DNA of 40,601 bases from Desulfobulbaceae bacterium UBA5611 (GTDB lineage: Bacteria; Desulfobacterota; Desulfobulbia; Desulfobulbales; Desulfocapsaceae): contig DIKT01000022.1 of NCBI GenBank assembly GCA_002424635.1, positions 13,183 to 53,783 on the forward strand, given 5' to 3'. A program made the translations under genes and the position numbers. Numbering within the stretch: position 1 is the first letter of the stretch; the number at the start of each line of letters is the position of its first letter. Positions 28,074 to 36,617 of the stretch are shown here, piece after piece. Under the pieces are notes generated by a model that was given only the letters and a program-made list of their open reading frames with translations, searched no databases and was not told the DNA's origin.

Positions 28074-28976
28074 TTATGAGTCGGAAAGAAAGATTGGTTG
28101 ACCAATAGTCCCTTTCAGCTGAAAGGGCAGCGTAGACTGATTCTGTTGTAACTGGATGAGCAATGTCTGGGCCTGTTTGTTCTTTTGAAGCAGAGGCGGC
28201 AATGGCATCAAGGTACCTGATAAATCAAGTTGCATGTCAGCAAGACTTGGACCTCGAAGATCAACCTGGCCGGTAAAAGTGCCCTCCAGCTCCTCACCGC
28301 TGAACTGGCCCTGAGTGAGCAGCAGTTTCTGATCCTGCAATTCGATGATCGAATCACCGTTTTTGACGTCAATATTTTCCAGAGATAAGATCGGGTACAA
28401 TAACTTGATGGTACCGTTTTTCAGTTGGACCTTACCACGGCCTGTTCCTCCGGATAATCCCCGGCCTTTTTTGCCTGCATAGCTGCCAGTGGCAGTGAGT
28501 AGTCCGCTTATATCCCGCCTGGCATTGTTCTGCAGCCAGGAAAGCTTGGCCAGATCCAAATCTTTGATCTCTATGGTCGGCAGAGAAAAGGTTTGCCGGC
28601 GCCGATCAAATTCCAGCGTAGCTTGATGGCTACCCCCATAGGCGGTTATATTAATGAAGAAGGTTTTGCCTCTACTTCTCAGGCTGGGAGTAATAGTGGC
28701 TTGTTGCAGGATAATATTTGCTTTGTCAGCCTCAATGACTTGTTTCCTGGCCTGCAGCTGCAGATTGGTCACCACCAAGGTGAGTGGAAATTGATAGCGC
28801 CAGGAGTCGACTGTTGTTACATGGCCAGGAAATAACCGGTTGATGAGATCGGTGCTGAAGGATTTAAATTGCTGGACTGGAAAAAGCAGATATAAAAAAA
28901 ACATGATCATCATCAGGGCGTAGATGATATATCCCGACCAGCGTCGACCAATATTTTCAGTAAAGGTCATGCTCAC
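28074..28976 (-). CDS. gspN: type II secretion protein GspN
   Basis: 300 residues with one N-terminal membrane span (about 15-34) and a periplasmic beta-rich body. Segments such as GLLTATGSYAGKKGRG, LKNGTIKLLYPILS and FTGQVDLRGPSLADMQLDLSGT are typical of the AsmA-like fold shared by GspN and lipid-transport proteins. GspN is an optional subunit of type II secretion. The start overlaps the gspM stop by four bases. Confidence 0.82.
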   Translation of the reverse strand: MSMTFTENIGRRWSGYIIYALMMIMFFLYLLFPVQQFKSFSTDLINRLFPGHVTTVDSWRYQFPLTLVVTNLQLQARKQVIEADKANIILQQATITPSLRSRGKTFFINITAYGGSHQATLEFDRRRQTFSLPTIEIKDLDLAKLSWLQNNARRDISGLLTATGSYAGKKGRGLSGGTGRGKVQLKNGTIKLLYPILSLENIDVKNGDSIIELQDQKLLLTQGQFSGEELEGTFTGQVDLRGPSLADMQLDLSGTLMPLPPLLQKNKQAQTLLIQLQQNQSTLPFQLKGTIGQPIFLSDS

Positions 28977-29548
28977 GATTTTTGGCTAAAAGTTGTAATC
29001 TGCAGAACTACATCAAGTGTGCCTTCTTCTTTGGTGTTTTCCTGGATGGAGATACGTTTAATGACGATAACATCATCTGGTGACTCAATCTGCTGCAGGA
29101 AATCCACTAATTGCTGCAGCGATAACTGTTCCAGTTTGAGATCAACTCGGGATTCCTCAAGGGTGCCTATACCTTCAGAGGTAGAAGGAGTCATGGAGCG
29201 GATCTGCTGTTTGACATTGGCATTTGTCGCCCGCTCTTCAACAAAGGCAAAGAGGGTGAAGGCGGGGCTTCTTTTTTGTAATTTTTTTTCAATATCTACC
29301 GCCTCGTTTTGCAGCTGGCGATATTCTGTCTGCAGCTGCCGGATCTGTTTGATATCTTCTTTTTTCTGGACCAGCGTCTTCTGCATTTGCTGATGGGCAT
29401 TAAGCAGGGGGGAGATGGCAAAGTGAAAAAGAGCAAGACCGGCCAGCAATAGTATCCCGGCCAGAACAATAATTTTTTCCCGTTTCTCAAGCTTGCTCAG
29501 CCCGGACTTGGCGAGGAGCTTCTGACTAATATTGTGCAGGGCTGTCAT
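28973..29548 (-). CDS. gspM: type II secretion protein GspM
   Basis: 191-residue inner-membrane platform protein. A cytoplasmic N-terminus precedes one membrane span (about 25-45; IIVLAGILLLAGLALFHFAI), then a coiled coil (about 50-95) and a ferredoxin-like periplasmic domain (about 95-191; VDLKLEQLSLQQLVDFLQQI). It pairs with GspL. It lies five bases after gspL and overlaps gspN. Confidence 0.88.
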   Translation of the reverse strand: MTALHNISQKLLAKSGLSKLEKREKIIVLAGILLLAGLALFHFAISPLLNAHQQMQKTLVQKKEDIKQIRQLQTEYRQLQNEAVDIEKKLQKRSPAFTLFAFVEERATNANVKQQIRSMTPSTSEGIGTLEESRVDLKLEQLSLQQLVDFLQQIESPDDVIVIKRISIQENTKEEGTLDVVLQITTFSQKS

Positions 29549-29552
29549 CTGG

Positions 29553-31052
29553 TTATGTGCCTCTTGTGGTCAGTTTCATTTCAAAGCGGATTTTGGCGCT
29601 TTTAGGGTCAAGATTGGCCGCACTGATTTCAACATTGCTGAAAGAGGACGATTGCTCCAGTCCTTTTTTAATAGCATCCACGCTGTTGAAGGTATCGGTT
29701 GAGCCTCTTAGTCGTATGCCGCTGTCGTCTACTAAAAAACGCACCAGCCGGACATCTAAAGTTTTCGGCACATTTGCTGATACTTGGGCCAGAATATCCA
29801 GCATAGTGAGTGCCGGTTGACCATTGTTTTTATCCAGAGAGGACTGTTTGGTCTCTTTGATTTTGACCTGGAGCTGCTGGATGGGGTCGACAATTCTGGT
29901 TGTTTCGGGCAGGGTCTCAGTAAAGATCGCCCGAATCTGGGCGTTGAGGTCGTTTTGTTCTTTAAGCAGTCGAGAATAATCCACCCATAAATAGATGATT
30001 GCCATCAGGGCTAGAGCTAGGAGCGGCAAAGCGATGATAACAGTTAAAGTTTTTTTGTCGGTTAAGGATTTTTTGGTGGCAAAATCGTCCTTACGGAAAT
30101 TAAAGCTCTTCCAGCCTTTTGTTATCTGCCAACCAAGATTGACCGTATCTTCCATAAGTCCGGGCAGCCATTTTTCATTAACCGGTGGCATGAATTGCGG
30201 CACAAATTGCAGAGGAAGATCAGCCCCGACAACGGTACAGCTCTGACAGAGAGCACCTAGACCTTCTTCTATCCGGCCTGCTGTTTCTTCCATGGTGCCG
30301 ACAGGGCCGCTAAGATAAACTGCAATTTTATGGGCGTTTAATACCGATTGCAAAGTTTGCTGAATAGTAGTGCAGAGAGTGTGGAAGGTTTCATCAATAT
30401 GTTCAGGTCGAAAAGCCTTGATAGTATTGTTGTCCTCATCGATATGAAATCCGGATTTGAGGCCGGGGTCAAAAATAAGAGAACGGATCAGGGTGATATG
30501 ATCTGAACGGACCAGAATGAACGTTACCCGTTGCAAGTCAATAATGAGCAGCAGAAAATCTGCCGGTCGATCAGGAGAATTAATCAGGCGCAGGGCGCTC
30601 GGGATCCCTGAGATGGTGACCGTTTCCGGATCAAGTCCCAGGGCCTGGAGAGAGGCAAGCCGGTTTGCCAGTAATTCCCGGTTAATCATCGCGGCAATGA
30701 CCTGGCTTTTCTGCTGATCAACCCGGGTAATCATGGCATCAATGAGCAGACTGTCTATTTTTACCGGCGCATTCTCTTCCAGCTCAAGAGGCAGAATTTT
30801 ATGTATGGTTTTACTGTCTGTAAAGGGCAGTACCAGATTGCGAATAAAAAAGGAGTCTGCCTCCAGGGCGAGATGGCATCTGACATCTTGAAGATCAATT
30901 TTCCGGCGCAGTTCCGTTAATGCTTCTTCGATAGAAAGGAGGCCAACTGGTACCAGCGCATAGTCAATAATGTGCAATGACTTGGCGTCAGTAGTAAAGA
31001 CGACAGCAGTAAGCAGGTCTTTTTTGATGTCAAGGGCAAGGAGTTTGCTCAT
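29553..31052 (-). CDS. gspL: type II secretion protein GspL (PilM/PilN-like)
   Basis: 499-residue inner-membrane platform protein that recruits GspE. The actin-like cytoplasmic domain covers about 1-310 (KLLALDIKKDLLTAVVF at the start), a single membrane span lies at about 340-362, and a coiled coil plus a periplasmic ferredoxin-like domain complete it. The same architecture occurs as separate PilM and PilN in type IV pili. It sits between gspK and gspM. Confidence 0.88.
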   Translation of the reverse strand: MSKLLALDIKKDLLTAVVFTTDAKSLHIIDYALVPVGLLSIEEALTELRRKIDLQDVRCHLALEADSFFIRNLVLPFTDSKTIHKILPLELEENAPVKIDSLLIDAMITRVDQQKSQVIAAMINRELLANRLASLQALGLDPETVTISGIPSALRLINSPDRPADFLLLIIDLQRVTFILVRSDHITLIRSLIFDPGLKSGFHIDEDNNTIKAFRPEHIDETFHTLCTTIQQTLQSVLNAHKIAVYLSGPVGTMEETAGRIEEGLGALCQSCTVVGADLPLQFVPQFMPPVNEKWLPGLMEDTVNLGWQITKGWKSFNFRKDDFATKKSLTDKKTLTVIIALPLLALALMAIIYLWVDYSRLLKEQNDLNAQIRAIFTETLPETTRIVDPIQQLQVKIKETKQSSLDKNNGQPALTMLDILAQVSANVPKTLDVRLVRFLVDDSGIRLRGSTDTFNSVDAIKKGLEQSSSFSNVEISAANLDPKSAKIRFEMKLTTRGT

Positions 31053-31054
31053 TG

Positions 31055-32176
31055 TTATTCAATTTTCCAATGGAGAAGAGTGGTCTTCTGGTTATTCCGC
31101 TGCACGGTTGCGATAATTTTTTTATAGGTCGAATCCAATCGAGCCTGAGCGGTAATAGTGAAATCATTACTTTTTACTTTTATATTCTTTAATGTATTTT
31201 GGCCGCTAAGGGAAGGGAGGATCGTGGCAACCCATGCGGTTGAGGCGAGTTGCTCCCGGTTGACTATCTCTGCTCTGAAAGCCTCCAGATCCCCGGCCAT
31301 CTCTGCGGTCAGATCGTCATGCAAGGCCTGCAGCAGGAGAGGATCTGCCGTATTGACATTGATTAAGCCATCATTGCCCTGGGTGGTCAGCAAAGGGGCC
31401 AGACCCTGATGTTCTTTGGTGCCATACAGCAGCTCCGCGGTCACACCCTGCACCAACAGTAATTCTTCAATAAATTCGACTGGACCATTTTTGGCGGAAT
31501 AAGAAGGGTTAAGGGCAAGATAAAAGCTGGATTCGGCCCCAAACTCTTCTTCCCAGTCACCATCTTCCGCATCAATCCAGTCTATCAGTGAATCGATGAT
31601 TGTTCTGGCCACCTGGTCTTCCACATTAAACGGATGCTGACGCAGCAAGCGCCACAGGATATTACGGGCATCTTGCTGCCGCGCCAAGGCTTTTTCCGGG
31701 CTGAGTTCAGCTGTTTGCATATTTTTGGTCTGGACCAGGCTATTGATGGGAAATTTGCCGCTGTTATCACTGATCTCGACAGTCAGAGAGCCCACGTCAA
31801 AAAGTGGGGACAGGTCCTCATCGACCAGCAGTGCCCAGCCATCCAGCAGGGAGGTGTATTCCTGATCCTGGGCGTCCTGGAGCAGGACCGCCATGCCGAG
31901 ATTAACACCGGACCTGGCCATAACCTCAAGTCTGCAATTATTGCTCTGGGTGCCCGATGCCCGCAGATTCTGGCGCATGTTTTTATTAAATTGGATAGTG
32001 AGGGCGATAATGAGACTGATGACGGTCAGGGCAATAAGCAGGGCCATGCCATGATTGTTGGTCAGCAGCCGTCGCGCAATAAGCATATCTTTTGTAACCA
32101 TTGCGTTCAGGCGCTGCAGATAAGATATGAAGAACCTGGCACTCCTGCTTACAAATTTATTAGCAGCTGGCATCAT
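31055..32176 (-). CDS. gspK: type II secretion minor pseudopilin GspK
   Basis: 373 residues. The prepilin site follows a long leader of about 43 residues (NNHG before MALLIALTVISLIIALTIQF); unlike the other pseudopilins it has no Glu at position 5, as is usual for GspK. The large inserted alpha domain (about 170-320) contains DSLIDWIDAEDGDWEEEFGAE, the family's metal-binding type segment, and NVNTADPLLLQAL. GspK caps the pseudopilus tip together with GspI and GspJ. The start could be either of two adjacent ATG codons. Confidence 0.92.
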   Translation of the reverse strand: MMPAANKFVSRSARFFISYLQRLNAMVTKDMLIARRLLTNNHGMALLIALTVISLIIALTIQFNKNMRQNLRASGTQSNNCRLEVMARSGVNLGMAVLLQDAQDQEYTSLLDGWALLVDEDLSPLFDVGSLTVEISDNSGKFPINSLVQTKNMQTAELSPEKALARQQDARNILWRLLRQHPFNVEDQVARTIIDSLIDWIDAEDGDWEEEFGAESSFYLALNPSYSAKNGPVEFIEELLLVQGVTAELLYGTKEHQGLAPLLTTQGNDGLINVNTADPLLLQALHDDLTAEMAGDLEAFRAEIVNREQLASTAWVATILPSLSGQNTLKNIKVKSNDFTITAQARLDSTYKKIIATVQRNNQKTTLLHWKIE

Positions 32177-32177
32177 T

Positions 32178-32864
32178 TTAGGGCAGCTCCTCTTCTATGG
32201 GTTCGGAGCCGGGAAAAGTTACTGCTGTGTTAAACTGAAACGGACTGTCATCGTTATCAGGATTGATAAAGAGCAGGCTGATCTCAATGCTGTCGGGCAG
32301 TCTGCGGGCCTTGCTATCGGCTTTTTCGAGTTCCTGACTGTCCCAGTTGTCCTGTTGACCTCGGTCATTACTATGATAAAGGACTCGGATGCCCTGGAGA
32401 TTATCGCAGAGCAGCAAGCCTTTGCTGGTTTCTTTTTCTTCTGACTCTGTCGGTCGAAAGGTCTTGTCCAGGCGAAAGAGGCGAAGACTTTTGCTGTCGG
32501 GATCTTCATCGACAGTATAGGTAATGGTGGCATATCCAGTTGCTTGTTCTGCTCTGTTCAAGACCAGATGGGCGGTGGAGGTGAACCGCAGCTTGACGGC
32601 CTCTTTATTGCCGAAATTTTGAGGTTCACCTTGCAGCAAACCACTGGTCCCCAGATAAAGCGAGCCGAGGTCGCTACGCATACGGTCTAAGGCGATGTTG
32701 GCATTACTGTATGTTTCCGTCTGTGCTTCCGTTGTATTAATGATGAGAAAAGTGGCTCGATAAGAGCCATAGGCCAGCGAAATGACAATGGCAAAGATAG
32801 ATATTGCCATCAGGATTTCGAGCAGAGTAAAGCCGTTGCTCCTGGGTGCTGTTTTTTTCATCAC
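32178..32864 (-). CDS. gspJ: type II secretion minor pseudopilin GspJ
   Basis: 228 residues with the prepilin peptidase site SNG-FTLLEILMAISIFAI near the start, giving a leader of about ten residues. The globular part has the GspJ pattern YSNANIALDRMRSDL and later EISLLFIN. The first codon is a GTG overlapping the gspI stop; the next codon is an ATG at 32861, which is equally possible. It is part of the tip complex I-J-K. Confidence 0.92.
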   Translation of the reverse strand: MMKKTAPRSNGFTLLEILMAISIFAIVISLAYGSYRATFLIINTTEAQTETYSNANIALDRMRSDLGSLYLGTSGLLQGEPQNFGNKEAVKLRFTSTAHLVLNRAEQATGYATITYTVDEDPDSKSLRLFRLDKTFRPTESEEKETSKGLLLCDNLQGIRVLYHSNDRGQQDNWDSQELEKADSKARRLPDSIEISLLFINPDNDDSPFQFNTAVTFPGSEPIEEELP

Positions 32865-33367
32865 GGTGCCGAATTGGTGAGCAGATAGCCTTGCAGCTCA
32901 TATGAATAAGTATCTTCTCCCCAGGAGACAATCACCGTAATAAGCTGCAGGGTGTTTATCGCTTTGTGCAAATTGGTTGCACTGGTTGCATCGGTTGTTC
33001 CTTCCTGCTTGGTTGATCCTTCCCACTGTGCTGCTATGGTCTCCAGCTGCCATTGAAAACCGGGAAATTCATCGCCGAAATCGCCACTGTCAGAGGCCGG
33101 TCGGTCAGTATTAGTGGTAAACTCTGCCAATTTAAGCTGGGCCAACAGGGGGGCTTGAACATTGAATTTGGCGGTGGCCGCCAGAGAAACACTTTGAGAC
33201 TGGGAGCCAAACAGAGTAGTCAGGGCAATAGCCAGCATAGAGATGGCCACCATGACCTCAAGAAGGGTAAAGCCGTTATGTCCGGCAGGTAACAGACGAT
33301 TTTTTAGCGTAACAGCCTGAGACCACACGGCATAGCACCCTTTATTCCAAACTGATATAAGTGTCAT
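32861..33367 (-). CDS. gspI: type II secretion minor pseudopilin GspI
   Basis: 168 residues with the prepilin site HNG-FTLLEVMVAISMLAIALTT. From the ATG at 33367 the leader is 31 residues and the gene overlaps gspH by 26 bases with no ribosome site. A GTG at 33328 with AAAGGG nine bases upstream gives an 18-residue leader and no overlap, and may be the real start. The periplasmic part ends with ITVIVSWGEDTYSYEL, typical of GspI. Confidence 0.9.
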   Translation of the reverse strand: MTLISVWNKGCYAVWSQAVTLKNRLLPAGHNGFTLLEVMVAISMLAIALTTLFGSQSQSVSLAATAKFNVQAPLLAQLKLAEFTTNTDRPASDSGDFGDEFPGFQWQLETIAAQWEGSTKQEGTTDATSATNLHKAINTLQLITVIVSWGEDTYSYELQGYLLTNSAP

Positions 33368-33884
33368 AGGCTTTTATAGTGCTGAGAAAGGGGGAGAGCA
33401 CCAGACTGATTATATTGTCCTCATCATCGGCCAGATGCAATATGGTCTGGTCGATATATCCTTGTTTATTTATCCACAGAGATACTTCGCCGGAGGTTAT
33501 TTTTTCTGCGGTGCCACAGACAATGTCCTGGAAATGAACGGCAGAGAGAAGCTCGATGTGTGGACTGGGAGGCCCTGGCTCTGTGGTGCTCTTTTCTTCG
33601 CCAATATCCGGCTCATACCATATTTTTTTGCCGTTAAGATCAAAAAATAACAGATATGGCTGCTGTTCCTGGGCGGCCAGAGTGCGGACTTCTTTGATTA
33701 TGGCGATGATTTCTCGTGAACTGGCGGCCAGTTCATCAATAACCAGCGCCTTCCGGATGTTGGGTACGCTGAAGGCCAGACTGACAGAGATCAGCAGGCA
33801 GACGATAAACAGCTCCAGCAGGGTAAAACCCTGCTGGCCTTTATGGTGCCCAGCTGCTACCGCGGTTGGGGGGCTATCCGGCAT
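33342..33884 (-). CDS. gspH: type II secretion minor pseudopilin GspH
   Basis: 180 residues from the chosen ATG. The prepilin site is QQG-FTLLELFIVCLLISVSLAF after a 19-residue leader, followed by RKALVIDELAASSREIIAII and a beta-rich C-terminus. The frame is open further upstream to 34010, but that start lies 83 bases inside gspG and gives an implausibly long leader. No strong ribosome site precedes the ATG at 33884, so translation may depend on coupling to gspG. Confidence 0.85.
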   Translation of the reverse strand: MPDSPPTAVAAGHHKGQQGFTLLELFIVCLLISVSLAFSVPNIRKALVIDELAASSREIIAIIKEVRTLAAQEQQPYLLFFDLNGKKIWYEPDIGEEKSTTEPGPPSPHIELLSAVHFQDIVCGTAEKITSGEVSLWINKQGYIDQTILHLADDEDNIISLVLSPFLSTIKAYDTYISLE

Positions 33885-33927
33885 ATAAGAACATATAATT
33901 GCGAGAGGATTCTCCGTAGGCCTTTGT

Positions 33928-34401
33928 TTATTCAAGAGTCCAGTTAGCAATATCGATATCGTCGCCTTCCCCGCCTGCCTGGCCATCACCGCCATAAGAG
34001 ATGATGTCAAAGTCGCCGTGGCTGCCCGGGCTGAGATAGATAAAATCGTTACCCCATGGATCCTTTGGCACTTTTTTCTTGGTCAGATAGCCGCCATTAC
34101 GCCATTTGGCCGGCAGTCTGCCGGTGGCCGGGGCCTCGACCAGGGCTTGCAGGCCTTGTTCGGTAGAAGGATAAATACCGTTATCGAGCTTGTATGATTC
34201 AACAGCTGTCTCCAGGCTGGTTATCTGCACGGCCGCCATGGTCCTTTTGGCTTCTTCCGGATGTCCCATAATCTTGGGTCCGACATAGCCGGCGAGAATA
34301 CCAATAATAATCAGAACGACTAGCAGCTCAATCAGGGTGAAGCCATGCTCTGAGCCCATTCTGTGACCGGGCATTTGCAGATTATTATCTTTGTTATCCA
34401 T
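33928..34401 (-). CDS. gspG: type II secretion major pseudopilin GspG
   Basis: 157 residues. Prepilin leader of 19 residues with site EHG-FTLIELLVVLIIIGILAGYVGPK (Glu5 present). The globular domain has SLETAVESYKLDNGIYPSTEQGLQAL and the calcium-loop region DPWGNDFIY...GDFDIISYGGDGQ, all diagnostic of the major pseudopilin. AAGGAA precedes the ATG. It is the first gene of the operon; its promoter should lie in the AT-rich region up to 34768. Confidence 0.97.
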   Translation of the reverse strand: MDNKDNNLQMPGHRMGSEHGFTLIELLVVLIIIGILAGYVGPKIMGHPEEAKRTMAAVQITSLETAVESYKLDNGIYPSTEQGLQALVEAPATGRLPAKWRNGGYLTKKKVPKDPWGNDFIYLSPGSHGDFDIISYGGDGQAGGEGDDIDIANWTLE

Positions 34402-34768
34402 TAAACTATTCCTTATTATGTTAGTAAGTAAGGGTAAATGAGACTTTTTTTATTAAAATACAGAATACACATTTTTGAGTTTTTTGGTATCTGAAAATAG
34501 GGTTTGGGGGTTTTTTTGTTCATATCGGGCTGCTGATGAACTAAGCCAAAAGATAAGTCGAAAACTGGATTGTACAAGTTTTTGTCGGAATAGGTGCTTT
34601 TTCCTGGTTGAAAATAATTTATTGCTGATGTGATACTTGAGAACATTGCCAAGACAGTATATATAATAGTTTGTTTTGTTGATAGTCATATTGTCACTGT
34701 AGTCTGAGAAGACCTGTCTGGTCGATATGCTGATTTTTTTATAATCCCGTGTTAAGGAGCAAATTATA
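34402..34768. promoter_or_regulatory. AT-rich divergent promoter region between gspG and thiC
   Basis: 367 bases without a supported gene. On the plus strand a perfect TATAAT (34740-34745) stands 23 bases before the thiC ATG, but no TTGACA-like hexamer is at the right distance. AAGGAG (34754-34759) is the thiC ribosome site. The minus strand has several TATATA-like runs near 34660-34670 but no clear -35 for gspG. The TPP riboswitch consensus is not present. Confidence 0.4.
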
Positions 34769-36097
34769 ATGAGTATTAGAGAGGATGCGCAAAAAGGTAT
34801 CGTTACCCCCTTGTTTGAAGCATGCGCGCGCCAAGAGTCTCTTTCTGTTGATCAACTGATTGCCGGAGTGGCGTTGGGCACTATCGCCATCACCAAGAAT
34901 CACCATCATGATTTTGAGAAAATTATCGGCATAGGCAAAAATACCAGTACCAAGGTGAACGCCAATATCGGTTCCGCCAAGGATGCCTCCAGTCTTGAGG
35001 AAGAACTGGAGAAATTACGGGTGGCGGTCAAGGCCGGTGCCGATACCGTTATGGATCTTTCCATGGGCGGCGATCTCGATGCCGTCCGCCGGGGCATACT
35101 GGCCAACTGTCCTGTACCGCTTGGTACCGTGCCGATCTATCAGGCCGTGGCCGAGACCGTAGAACGGGATAAAAAGCAGATCGTCGATGTGACCGTTGAA
35201 CAGATGTTCAAGGTCATTGAAAAGCAGGCCATGGACGGGGTTGATTTCATGACCATCCATTGCGGTATCAATCGTAATCTGCAGAAATGTTTGAACCGGC
35301 AAAAACGGGTTATGGGGGTGGTCAGTCGGGGCGGGTCATTTACCTTGGAGTGGATGAGTCATCATAACAAGGAAAATCCGATGTTTGAATATTTTGATGA
35401 TCTGCTCGCCATCCTCAAAGAGCATGAGGTTACTTTGAGTCTTGGCGACGGCATCCGTCCGGGCTGTCTGGCCGATGCCACCGACCGCAATCAGATCCAG
35501 GAACTGCTGCATTTGGGAGAATTAACGGACCGGGCCTGGGCTGCCGGGGTACAGGTGATCATCGAGGGGCCTGGTCATATGCCCATGGACCAGATCACCG
35601 CCAATGTCCTGCTGCAGAAAAAGATATGTAAAAATGCGCCGTTTTATGTCCTGGGGCCTTTGGTGACTGATATAGCCCCCGGTTATGATCATATTACCGG
35701 GGCTATTGGTGGTGCCATTGCCGCTGCCGCCGGTGCTGACTATCTATGTTATGTGACCCCGGCGGAGCATCTGAAGCTACCTGATGTCGATGATGTGCAT
35801 GAAGGGGTGATTGCCTCGAAGATTGCGGCCCATGCTGCTGATCTGGTCAAAGGTGTGCCCGGGGCCATGGAGCGCGACCGGTTGATGGCTGAGCGCCGTA
35901 ATAAACTGGACTGGAAGGGACAGATCGAGCTGTCGCTTGATCCTGACAAAGCGGCTCGTTTTCGTCATGAGGGCGGCAGTGACAAGACCCCGGCCTGTTC
36001 CATGTGCGGTTCCTACTGTGCGATCCAGGTCTTTAACCGCTCTCTGGTAAATCAGCAAAAAGAAGAGGGCAAGAAGGGGTGTAAGTCCAATGAGTGA
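34769..36097 (+). CDS. thiC: ThiC-family radical SAM enzyme (phosphomethylpyrimidine synthase or 5-hydroxybenzimidazole synthase)
   Basis: Rearranges aminoimidazole ribotide, in ThiC to the thiamine pyrimidine (HMP-P). 442 residues, the short form without the N-terminal extension of E. coli ThiC. Family segments are TKVNANIGSA, ADTVMDLSMGGDLD, GVVSRGGSF, SLGDGIRPGCLADA, IEGPGHMPMDQI and GPLVTDIAPGYDHITGAIGGA. The C-terminal [4Fe-4S] motif reads CSMCGSYC, that is C-x2-C-x3-C, one residue tighter than in the E. coli type. BzaF, which makes a B12 lower-ligand precursor, is a close paralogue that I cannot exclude by eye. No other thiamine or cobalamin gene adjoins it. AAGGAG lies nine bases before the ATG. 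Confidence 0.88.
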   Translation: MSIREDAQKGIVTPLFEACARQESLSVDQLIAGVALGTIAITKNHHHDFEKIIGIGKNTSTKVNANIGSAKDASSLEEELEKLRVAVKAGADTVMDLSMGGDLDAVRRGILANCPVPLGTVPIYQAVAETVERDKKQIVDVTVEQMFKVIEKQAMDGVDFMTIHCGINRNLQKCLNRQKRVMGVVSRGGSFTLEWMSHHNKENPMFEYFDDLLAILKEHEVTLSLGDGIRPGCLADATDRNQIQELLHLGELTDRAWAAGVQVIIEGPGHMPMDQITANVLLQKKICKNAPFYVLGPLVTDIAPGYDHITGAIGGAIAAAAGADYLCYVTPAEHLKLPDVDDVHEGVIASKIAAHAADLVKGVPGAMERDRLMAERRNKLDWKGQIELSLDPDKAARFRHEGGSDKTPACSMCGSYCAIQVFNRSLVNQQKEEGKKGCKSNE

Positions 36098-36422
36098 TTT
36101 CTGGAATAGTTTTGTGGCCTGGATTGAGTCGACCAAGATCCAGCAGCAGGTCAAGGATGTTGATTATATGGGTTTGTTCAGCAATCCCTGGTTTATGGTG
36201 CCCTTTGTTGCTCTGGTTGTCTATCTTCTGTACAGACAGGCTTTTCGGGATCTGATTATAATCTCTCTTTTTATTGTTGTGTGGTGGGTTACCGGTCTGG
36301 ATTACATGCAAACCATCATCGTAGGAGGTGAACTGCAGATAAGTAAGATCCTGCCGGTATTGTTTGGTGGGGCAGCTGTGCTGGGCCTGGTCATTTATTT
36401 ATTGTTTGGCCGTTCTGATTAG
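36090..36422 (+). CDS. small three-span membrane protein coupled to thiC
   Basis: 110 residues, unknown function. Three hydrophobic segments are visible (about 33-47, 54-70 and 85-106), after an amphipathic N-terminus with KIQQQVKDVDYMGLF. The gene overlaps the end of thiC by eight bases and has AAGGGG upstream of its ATG, so it is co-translated with thiC. It has no recognisable catalytic motif. An 18-bp hairpin follows directly after its stop codon. Confidence 0.75.
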   Translation: MSDFWNSFVAWIESTKIQQQVKDVDYMGLFSNPWFMVPFVALVVYLLYRQAFRDLIIISLFIVVWWVTGLDYMQTIIVGGELQISKILPVLFGGAAVLGLVIYLLFGRSD

Positions 36423-36617
36423 AGACCGTAAATGACAAGCAAGGCCTTTTTCTTGCTTGTCATTTACGGACTCTTATGCCGCATCCAGAAATCAGCAATC
36501 TGTTCTGCTGTTTTCTGGTGTGGCGTCTGGCAAACTACATCTGCCGTAGATCATACAAGAGACCGTTAGAGAATAACTTGTACTTTTTTATCCATTTCCT
36601 GACGGCCCCTTATGCCG
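36421..36617. repeat. two diverged tandem units of about 137 bp
   Basis: AGAGACCGT occurs at 36421-36429 and 36558-36566, and CTTATGCCG at 36473-36481 and 36609-36617, so the same pair of 9-mers recurs with a period of 136-137 bases and nearly equal internal spacing. The 3' parts agree over a longer stretch (ACGG, one change, C, one change, CTTATGCCG). Each unit keeps CCGT and ACGG at the ends of its central region. Confidence 0.55.
36422..36473 (+). terminator. long perfect hairpin after the thiC operon
   Basis: CCGTAAATGACAAGCAAG (36426-36443) pairs perfectly with 36452-36469 across the eight-base loop GCCTTTTT; GAG/CTC (36422-36424/36471-36473) extends the stem beyond one mismatch. It begins at the last base of the preceding stop codon. 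There is no T-run after the stem (the T-run is in the loop), so it may stabilise the mRNA end or be a structured element rather than a classical terminator. Confidence 0.6.

Noticed and set aside
34416..34689. Two short minus-strand open frames upstream of gspG
   Set aside because: They overlap each other in different frames, lie in AT-rich sequence and lack ribosome sites or any family resemblance.
34402..34768. TPP riboswitch before thiC
   Set aside because: A CTGAGA occurs at about 34703, but the paired conserved segments (ACCC and GAACCTGAT) are absent and the distance to the ATG is too short.
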